A stretch of 10,131 nucleotides of DNA from Nitrososphaerota archaeon (GTDB lineage: Archaea > Thermoproteota > Bathyarchaeia > Bathyarchaeales > Bathycorpusculaceae), in contig JAITBW010000165.1 of the NCBI GenBank assembly GCA_031283385.1, positions 1 through 10,131 of the forward strand, read 5' to 3'. This document shows, one piece after another, positions 6,082-10,131 of the stretch. A program made the translations under genes and the position numbers. The notes beneath the pieces were generated by a model. The model worked only from the letters and a program-made list of their open reading frames with translations, did no database searches and was not told the DNA's origin. How positions within the stretch are numbered: position 1 is the stretch's first letter; every line of letters begins with the position of its first letter.

Positions 6082-6825
6082 TTATCTTATTGCACGTTTC
6101 TTTTTTTGTCCTGGTCCTCTCGCAGCGATCAAACCAACTTTCTGTCCTGGAGGCGCACCATGTGAAGTCGTCGTTGTTCTACGCGCACTACGTTTGCTGC
6201 TACCAAATGGATGGACAGCAGGAACCATTTTACGACCACCAGTACGTGGATATTTATGACCCTTAGCTTTCATTAAGTGGAACTTGTCACCTGCTTTAAG
6301 GAAAGGCTTTTCCATTCTACCAGAAGCAGCGACCACACCAATTGTGGCCATGCAATGATCATTAATGTATCTAGTACGACCAGAGGGTAATCGAATAAGA
6401 GTACCTTGTGGTGTGTGACCAACAACAGTCGCATAAGCTCCAGATGACCGCGCCATTTTACCACCGTCACCAGGTCTCAGTTCAAGATCGCAAACTAAAG
6501 TACCCTCAGTGATCTTTCCAAGAGGCATAATATTGCCAATTTCAACAGCCGAATTTCCACCGAGGCTGATTTGCTGGCCTACAGATACACCTTCGGGGAC
6601 AATACTGTAGTAACTTAGACCATTTTCAAGTGTAATTTGTGAAAGCGGTGATCCTCGTCCTGGATCATGAACCAGTTCGTTAATTGTTCCGGTTATAGTT
6701 AAATCATAAACTTCTTTTGGTGATTTCACATATGGATATTTCGCTGGAGCAACACGTTTGTGAGTTGAAGCGCGGAAGTTTTGTCCGCCGCGTCCTCGGC
6801 GTTGTACACGAATTCGTTTTCCCAT
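6082..6825 (-). CDS. rplB: Large-subunit ribosomal protein uL2
   Basis: uL2 is a core 50S protein needed for subunit association and peptidyl transferase centre assembly. The 247-aa product starts MGKRIRVQRRGRG, and the OB and SH3-like parts are intact (HDPGRGSPL 53-61; LRPGDGGKMARSSGAYA 116-132; LPSGRTRYI 146-154). The C-terminal loop carries the invariant histidine at position 205. Its setting is AVHPFGSS where archaeal uL2 usually has (V/N)DHPFGGG: the preceding Asp is Val and two glycines are serines. The tail APPGQKVGLIAARGPGQKKKR is otherwise normal. An AGAAGG ribosome site (- strand of 6834-6839) lies about 8 nt before the ATG. It lies 23 nt after uL23. Confidence 0.96.
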   Translation of the reverse strand: MGKRIRVQRRGRGGQNFRASTHKRVAPAKYPYVKSPKEVYDLTITGTINELVHDPGRGSPLSQITLENGLSYYSIVPEGVSVGQQISLGGNSAVEIGNIMPLGKITEGTLVCDLELRPGDGGKMARSSGAYATVVGHTPQGTLIRLPSGRTRYINDHCMATIGVVAASGRMEKPFLKAGDKFHLMKAKGHKYPRTGGRKMVPAVHPFGSSKRSARRTTTTSHGAPPGQKVGLIAARGPGQKKKRAIR

Positions 6826-6848
6826 AAATCATGCCTTCTATAATTTTA

Positions 6849-7109
6849 TTAGAGTATTCCTAGTTTGATTGCTACATCTGACGCTTTGAATTCGTCTGTA
6901 AGCTTCACGTAGGCTTTTTTTGTACCTTGGTTTGTTATTTGTAGATTAACTTTGCTGACTTTAACTGCATAAAGCTCTTCAACAGCTTTTTTAATGTCAG
7001 CTTTATCAGCTTTCAGGTTAACGATGAAGATTAGTTTATTATCTTTTTCTACCATGACGCTTGCTGATTCTGTCATTAGTGGGTAAGCAATTATTTCGTT
7101 ATTATCCAT
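6849..7109 (-). CDS. rplW: Large-subunit ribosomal protein uL23
   Basis: uL23 lies at the exit of the ribosomal tunnel and is the docking site for SRP and other nascent-chain factors. The 86-aa product has the typical compact archaeal form: a PLMTESAS start (10-17), the beta strand KLIFIVNL (25-32), the helix DKADIKKAVEELYAVKV (about 34-50) and the C-terminal KKAYVKLTDEFKASDVAIKLGIL. Its start overlaps the uL4 stop by one base (TAATG), so it is coupled to uL4. Confidence 0.95.
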   Translation of the reverse strand: MDNNEIIAYPLMTESASVMVEKDNKLIFIVNLKADKADIKKAVEELYAVKVSKVNLQITNQGTKKAYVKLTDEFKASDVAIKLGIL

Positions 7110-7894
7110 TATGCTGTTTCTCCATAGAGAGTGTTTAATTGTTCAATAGCACCGCTTGTCCAAACTGTTAATCTCCCCGGATGTGTACCTGGAGCTAACA
7201 TTTCAGTGTTTAAGTTTAAAACGGTTGTTACTTGAACACCAGGCAGGTTACTTGCGGCTGCGACAAGATTTACGCCATCGCATACTACGACAAGTGGTCC
7301 AACGGCTTGTTTCATTTTACGTCCACGAAGTTTGCCTTTTCCTGCTCGTACATTACGACTATCGCGTACGCGTATTATGTCATTGTTAACGCCTAAGTTT
7401 GCAAATACCGCTTCAACGTCTTTTGCGCGTGTTAAATTTTCAATTGCGTCTTCGATGATTAAGGGTATTTGGGTAATTTTTTCGATGTTGTGTCCGCGTT
7501 TTGCAACAATATCTTTTTGTGCAGTTGCTGCAATAGCGGAAATTAGTGCGAGTTTTGCTTCTTTCTTTGGAATATTTTTAACAATTTTCTTTTCTGCTTT
7601 TGGAGGATGAGGTTGCCTTCCACCGACAGTGCTGGGGGCAAAAGCTGCTCGTCCGCTGCCGCCTTTTATACGGGGAATTCTGGATATGCCCAAATTGACT
7701 CCGCGAGATTCTGCGGTTGTGCGTTTTCCAGCCATGGGGTCTCGTCCTTGTGGTTGGAGACGATTTGATTGGATAGCTAATACCGCACGTTTAATTACGT
7801 CAGGTCTTAGTGGTGTAAAAAAGACTTGAGGGAGGTCTACTTTTCCAGTTGCCTTACCCTGTAAATCAAAAATTTCTGCTGTTTTTTCTGGCAT
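7109..7894 (-). CDS. rplD: Large-subunit ribosomal protein uL4
   Basis: uL4 lines the peptide exit tunnel with an extended loop and binds early in 50S assembly. The 261-aa product is archaeal/eukaryotic in type. The tunnel loop QGRDPMAGKRTTAESRG (49-65) and the following ISRIPRIKGGSGRAAFAP stretch are well conserved, and the second half has VRDSRNVRAGKGKLRGRKMK and a C-terminal WTSGAIEQL. The length is normal. It starts 11 nt after the uL3 stop and overlaps the uL23 start by one base. AAGTGA upstream is only a weak ribosome site. Confidence 0.96.
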   Translation of the reverse strand: MPEKTAEIFDLQGKATGKVDLPQVFFTPLRPDVIKRAVLAIQSNRLQPQGRDPMAGKRTTAESRGVNLGISRIPRIKGGSGRAAFAPSTVGGRQPHPPKAEKKIVKNIPKKEAKLALISAIAATAQKDIVAKRGHNIEKITQIPLIIEDAIENLTRAKDVEAVFANLGVNNDIIRVRDSRNVRAGKGKLRGRKMKQAVGPLVVVCDGVNLVAAASNLPGVQVTTVLNLNTEMLAPGTHPGRLTVWTSGAIEQLNTLYGETA

Positions 7895-7905
7895 GACGTT
7901 TCACT

Positions 7906-8919
7906 TTATTTTCCTTGTGGAGAGTCTAATGAGATATATGTTACTTGTGGTGGAGCTTCAGGGACTTCTGTTGGAGAACGGGCGGGGACACGTAAACGTA
8001 GTTGTCGTTTTTCTGTTCCTGGGACACTGCCGTCAATTAGGACATATGACCCTTTAATTTCGCCGTAGCGAATGAAGCCGCCTTTAACAGTTGCTTCTTT
8101 TCCGTCTTTACCGATTTTCATGATACGTTTATTATATTCTAAACGTTGATGATATCCCATTTGACCAGCTCGTGCTACGGAATACATAAGGTGATGAGGA
8201 TTCCATGGACCTAAAGTGGCAATACCGCGTTTGGTTTTACGACCTTTATGTTGGAGTTTAGTTACACCCCAGCGTTTCACTGGTCCTTGGTAACCTTTAC
8301 CTACTGTTATGCCAGCAATGTCAATATATTGACCATCTTTGAATACTTCTTCAAGGGTTACTGTTTTACCTAAAAGTTGTTTTATATAGTCAAATTGTTG
8401 CTGGATGTTACCTCCGCCAATTTGTATTTCGGAGATTTCAGGTTTCTTCTTTGAAAGGCTTGTTTGCGAGGGCTGAGTTGCTGTAACTGCACGAATTATT
8501 GTTGTTTGTTCAAGGTTTTTCTGCGCTTTTTCTAGCATTGCTTCTGTGTCAAATGCTTCAGGCAGAATTAATGCTCTGTTAAATATTGCTGGGGGTTCCT
8601 TCATCCAAACCTCGCCAATATTTTGCAGACCATATGGTGTTTTTGTATATGTTTTAAAACCACAAATGATAATTGGTGGTGTTTCTAGGATAGTTACTGC
8701 TTTCATGACTTCTTTTCCAAAGTGTGGGGACCTTTTTTTATCCTCAATTGTGAAAATGTATGTCATACCAGCTTTGTAAGCTGCAAACCCTAAAAGTTTA
8801 GGAGAATCTGATTTAATTTCTGGCCAATAGCGTATTCTAGCTACGGGGCTTTTGGCCCGTTTCCTAGGCAAATAGGCTAATGAACCATGTCTTGGAGCAT
8901 GAACTTTTCGATGTCCCAT
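7906..8919 (-). CDS. rplC: Large-subunit ribosomal protein uL3
   Basis: uL3 is an early 50S assembly protein reaching to the peptidyl transferase centre. The protein begins MGHRKVHAPRHGSLAYLPRKRA, the classical archaeal/eukaryotic N-terminus, giving 337 aa. The frame is open 36 codons further upstream (to 9027), but that stretch is AT-rich, hydrophobic and overlaps the promoter, so I reject it. Key core segments are TVGKGYQGPVKRWGV, then HKGRKTKRGIATLGPWNPHH and SVARAGQMGYHQR. Asn in GPWNP, where eukaryotes have His, is common in archaea as far as I recall. GGAAG (- strand of 8924-8928), 4 nt before the ATG, is the ribosome site. It is the first gene of the operon. Confidence 0.96.
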   Translation of the reverse strand: MGHRKVHAPRHGSLAYLPRKRAKSPVARIRYWPEIKSDSPKLLGFAAYKAGMTYIFTIEDKKRSPHFGKEVMKAVTILETPPIIICGFKTYTKTPYGLQNIGEVWMKEPPAIFNRALILPEAFDTEAMLEKAQKNLEQTTIIRAVTATQPSQTSLSKKKPEISEIQIGGGNIQQQFDYIKQLLGKTVTLEEVFKDGQYIDIAGITVGKGYQGPVKRWGVTKLQHKGRKTKRGIATLGPWNPHHLMYSVARAGQMGYHQRLEYNKRIMKIGKDGKEATVKGGFIRYGEIKGSYVLIDGSVPGTEKRQLRLRVPARSPTEVPEAPPQVTYISLDSPQGK

Positions 8920-8959
8920 TGTACTTCCGCTTCGCGCCTGTAGCAAATATAAAATAGAG

Positions 8960-8966
8960 TTATAAA
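8960..8966 (-). promoter_or_regulatory. TATA-box promoter of the uL3-uS19 operon
   Basis: TTTATAA on the - strand would set a start near 8938, giving a leader of about 19 nt that contains the GGAAG ribosome site before the uL3 ATG at 8919. A second AT-rich element (TTTTATAT, about 8948-8955) is closer to the ATG and would give an almost leaderless mRNA. The first fits better. Confidence 0.45.
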
Positions 8967-8970
8967 CGTT

Positions 8971-8992
8971 ACCGTTAAAAAATGAAAACGGT
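8971..8992. promoter_or_regulatory. Inverted repeat upstream of the uL3 TATA box, possible operator
   Basis: ACCGTT (8971-8976) and AACGGT (8987-8992) form a perfect 6-bp inverted repeat with a 10-bp spacer, so half-sites are 16 bp apart centre to centre. It lies just upstream of the TATA-like box of the ribosomal operon, a position where an archaeal activator or repressor could act. Only symmetry and location support this. Confidence 0.3.
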
Positions 8993-9057
8993 GTAAATCG
9001 CTGAGTAAAAATAATCAACAAACGCATAAATATTTTTTTACCATAAAAAAGAAGGAG

Positions 9058-9168
9058 ATGTTGAAGGTATCATTTGCAAAAAAAGAACCTTACAAAAAAA
9101 AGACTTTTTCAAACTGTCGCGTTTTTTTATCTAAAGAGTTAAATTGTTATCTTCCATTTCTCAGGTGA
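9058..9168 (+). CDS. Possible 36-codon leader ORF before pyrE
   Basis: An ATG at 9058 opens a frame of 36 codons (MLKVSFAKKEPYKKK at the start) ending in a TGA at 9166-9168. The TGA falls inside the AGGTGA ribosome site of pyrE, 8 nt before the pyrE ATG at 9177. GAAGGAG lies directly upstream, but with no spacing to the ATG, which is poor for initiation. The peptide is lysine-rich with no family resemblance. If the pyrE TATA box is the one at 9139-9145 this ORF would not be transcribed; an upstream AT-rich box (9026-9034) would allow it. It may be chance. Confidence 0.2.
   Translation: MLKVSFAKKEPYKKKTFSNCRVFLSKELNCYLPFLR
9139..9145 (+). promoter_or_regulatory. TATA-like promoter of pyrE
   Basis: TTAAATT preceded by AAAGAG (BRE-like purines) lies about 35 nt before the pyrE ATG. 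A start near 9163-9166 would give a very short leader that only partly retains the AGGTGA site. Upstream AT-rich tracts offer alternatives, so the exact promoter is unclear. Confidence 0.3.
9163..9168 (+). promoter_or_regulatory. Ribosome binding site deciding the pyrE start
   Basis: AGGTGA matches the anti-Shine-Dalgarno of archaeal 16S rRNA. It is 8 nt from the ATG at 9177 but only 2 nt from the ATG at 9171, so the second ATG is the better start. Confidence 0.55.
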
Positions 9169-9176
9169 GAATGGTT

Positions 9177-9788
9177 ATGGAGCCAAGTATAGACAAAGTT
9201 GCAGAAGCACTTTACAATTCAGGGTGCATCAAATTTGGGTCTTTTAAAATAAAGTCAGGCGCATTAAGCCCATACTATATTGACATAGCACGTTTGCTTT
9301 CAAAACCCAAAGAATTATGTGCTATTGCAGAAATTGCAGCTCAAAAAATTTGCCAGATTAATAGTGCTAACATGTTGACAAAAATTGCTTCAATAGAACT
9401 AAAAGGAGCCCTAATTGCGCCAAGCATCGCCTGCAAAATTAATTTACCATGTGTCATCGTACGCAAAGAAGAAAAAAATTATGGGGCAACCGGCAGAATT
9501 GCGGGGGCAAATATAGAAAAGGGGGACAAGATTTTGTTCATCGATGATGTAATCAGTGAAGGCTTGTCAAAAATTGAAGGAATAAAACCTCTTCAAGAAT
9601 TAGGAGCAGAGATTAAGCATATTTTAGTTATTGTAAATCGGGAGCAGGAAGGTAAAGAAAAAATGGAAAAAGCAGGATACACTGTACATGCTTTAGCCAA
9701 AGTTTCTGAAATAGTCGCTTCATTACAAGAAAACAAAAAAATTTCTGATGAACAGGCAGAAATTGTACTCAAATTTATCAAAAAATAA
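9177..9788 (+). CDS. pyrE: Orotate phosphoribosyltransferase (PyrE-like)
   Basis: The enzyme joins orotate to PRPP to give OMP, the fifth step of pyrimidine synthesis. From the ATG at 9177 the product has 203 aa, normal for the family. Family blocks are FKIKSGALSPYYID (23-36), the substrate region IASIELKGALIAPSIA (70-85), and the catalytic loop RKEEKNYGATGRIAG (96-110) with the expected lysines 97 and 100. The PRPP motif is ILFIDDVISEGLS (119-131). Here the acidic pair is kept, but the usual TTG/TAG triplet reads SEG, placing a glutamate beside the PRPP 5'-phosphate loop. Either the lineage has a variant motif or the protein is a specialised paralogue. It is transcribed divergently from uL3; no other pyr gene is in the window. 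The coding strand is A-rich like its neighbours. Confidence 0.82.
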   Translation: MEPSIDKVAEALYNSGCIKFGSFKIKSGALSPYYIDIARLLSKPKELCAIAEIAAQKICQINSANMLTKIASIELKGALIAPSIACKINLPCVIVRKEEKNYGATGRIAGANIEKGDKILFIDDVISEGLSKIEGIKPLQELGAEIKHILVIVNREQEGKEKMEKAGYTVHALAKVSEIVASLQENKKISDEQAEIVLKFIKK

Positions 9789-9820
9789 GCAGCTAACAGA
9801 TTAATCAAGCAATAGTCACA

Positions 9821-9851
9821 GGCGCATCAGAACAGTATACCTGTATGCTCC
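9821..9851 (+). other. Stem-loop downstream of pyrE
   Basis: GCAT (9824-9827) pairs with ATGC (9845-9848) and ACAG (9832-9835) with CTGT (9841-9844) around a TATAC loop. CAGA bulges on the 5' side, and GG/CC could add two outer pairs across a C-T mismatch. No T-run follows, so it is not a simple terminator. Confidence 0.3.
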
Positions 9852-9888
9852 AAAAGGGCGATAAATCTTTAAACCCATTTAGAACAAA

Positions 9889-9901
9889 GCGCCTTCGGCG
9901 C
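9889..9901. repeat. GC-rich hairpin at the element end
   Basis: GCGCC-TTC-GGCGC is a perfect 5-bp GC stem with a 3-nt loop, standing out in AT-rich surroundings. It lies 15 nt beyond the stop codon of the partial transposase and 3 nt from GAAC. Such a subterminal hairpin fits a rolling-circle ori end; it could alternatively be a terminator stem for the - strand gene. Confidence 0.45.
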
Positions 9902-9915
9902 AAACTAATTAGACC

Positions 9916-10131
9916 CTACCAACAATCATCATCACCCTCACCACCCCAAGCACTATAAACCAAACCACCAACCCCATCAAACCTAGACACACCAGTAAGA
10001 TCCATACCTTTACCACAATTCGGACAACAAACAACCACCCGCCTAAACCTAACAGAAACTTTTTCACGACTAAGACAAGTAAGAACTTTCTGAAGACTAC
10101 CAGAAGTACGCCTAGAATACAAACCATAATA
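9916..10131 (-). CDS. Putative IS91-family (Y2/HUH) transposase, C-terminal fragment
   Basis: The frame is open to the window edge, so only the last 71 codons are visible. The first visible residues, YYGLYSRRTSGSLQ, match the (R)YYGxYS-R-RG block that ends the Y2 transposase domain of IS91-type proteins. A C-terminal CCPNCG follows, with a spacing that suggests a half zinc ribbon, then KGMDLTG and an acidic GGEGDDDCW tail. Coding-strand composition is strongly G+T-rich (GGT, GTT, TTG, TCT codons), unlike the A-rich coding strands of all neighbours, which points to foreign origin. Catalytic residues would be upstream, outside the window. A TTG or ATG near 10120-10127 is unlikely to be the true start. 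Family assignment rests on a short motif. Confidence 0.55.
   Translation of the reverse strand, partial: YYGLYSRRTSGSLQKVLTCLSREKVSVRFRRVVVCCPNCGKGMDLTGVSRFDGVGGLVYSAWGGEGDDDCW

Larger units (their letters stand above)
9886..10131 (-). mobile_element. End of a putative IS91-type element (partial)
   Basis: The partial transposase-like gene, a GC hairpin beyond its stop codon and an adjacent GAAC tetranucleotide (9882-9885) together resemble the ori end of IS91-family rolling-circle elements, which insert next to GAAC/CAAG-type targets. The boundary at 9886 is inferred. The rest of the element lies outside the window. Confidence 0.35.

Noticed and set aside
5760..7829. Several + strand ORFs over the ribosomal operon (5760-6023, 7156-7389, 7332-7610, 7629-7829)
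   Set aside because: They lie entirely antisense to clear ribosomal protein genes and show no protein-family features.
8218..8235. Asn in GPWNP of uL3 instead of the His found in eukaryotes
   Set aside because: Asn here is, to my knowledge, common among archaeal uL3 proteins, so it is not noteworthy.
8920..9027. N-terminal extension of uL3 (36 extra codons, open upstream to ATG 9027)
   Set aside because: The extension is hydrophobic and AT-rich, overlaps the promoter and the inverted repeat, and the classical uL3 N-terminus MGHRKVHAPRHG begins at 8919 with a ribosome site before it.
9909..10127. Alternative - strand frame with an ATG start at 10127 (72 codons)
   Set aside because: It is a leucine/valine-rich out-of-frame reading of GT-rich DNA with no family features; the frame ending at 9916 has the transposase motif and CxxC residues.
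1..10131. CRISPR array, tRNA, rRNA or defence genes
   Set aside because: No spaced direct repeats, cloverleaf or rRNA motifs, and no defence-type domains were seen on either strand.

Overview
This window is archaeal chromosome carrying core information-processing genes. The S6e, S24e and S27ae proteins, a gamma-subunit aIF2, Rpo7 and Spt4, an archaeal-type dephospho-CoA kinase and archaeal TATA-like boxes before most transcription units all say Archaea. The protein style and moderate AT-richness suggest a TACK-side lineage such as Bathyarchaeia. That placement is an inference and was not tested by any search.

Left part, + strand (377-5345). rps6e comes first, then aIF2 gamma, a Fcf1-like PIN-domain protein, rpoE (Rpo7), spt4, GTP-dependent dephospho-CoA kinase, rps24e, rps27ae and an unrecognised 143-aa protein. 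This is the familiar archaeal 'S6e - aIF2 gamma - PIN - RNAP E - S24e - S27ae' neighbourhood. It links initiator tRNA delivery, rRNA processing, the RNAP stalk and elongation factor, CoA synthesis and the small subunit. PIN/rpoE/spt4 abut or overlap, as do rps24e/rps27ae, so these are co-transcribed; T-tracts and TATA-like boxes divide the rest into several units.

Middle, - strand (5654-8919). This is the start of the ribosomal S10/spc-type operon, transcribed leftward as uL3-uL4-uL23-uL2-uS19. It stops after uS19 instead of continuing to uL22-uS3, and it converges on the left cluster across a 308-bp gene-free spacer.

Right part. A divergent intergenic region (8920-9176) separates uL3 from pyrE, a PyrE-like orotate phosphoribosyltransferase with an altered PRPP motif. 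At the right edge a GT-rich partial gene on the - strand looks like the C-terminus of an IS91-type (Y2/HUH) transposase. Its putative ori end has a small GC hairpin next to a GAAC tetranucleotide.

I see no CRISPR array, tRNA, rRNA or defence system. The less ordinary items are the early end of the S10 operon, the unknown protein after S27ae, the PyrE variant, the mobile-element end, a codon-usage drift along aIF2 gamma, and several small stem-loops or palindromes in the spacers.
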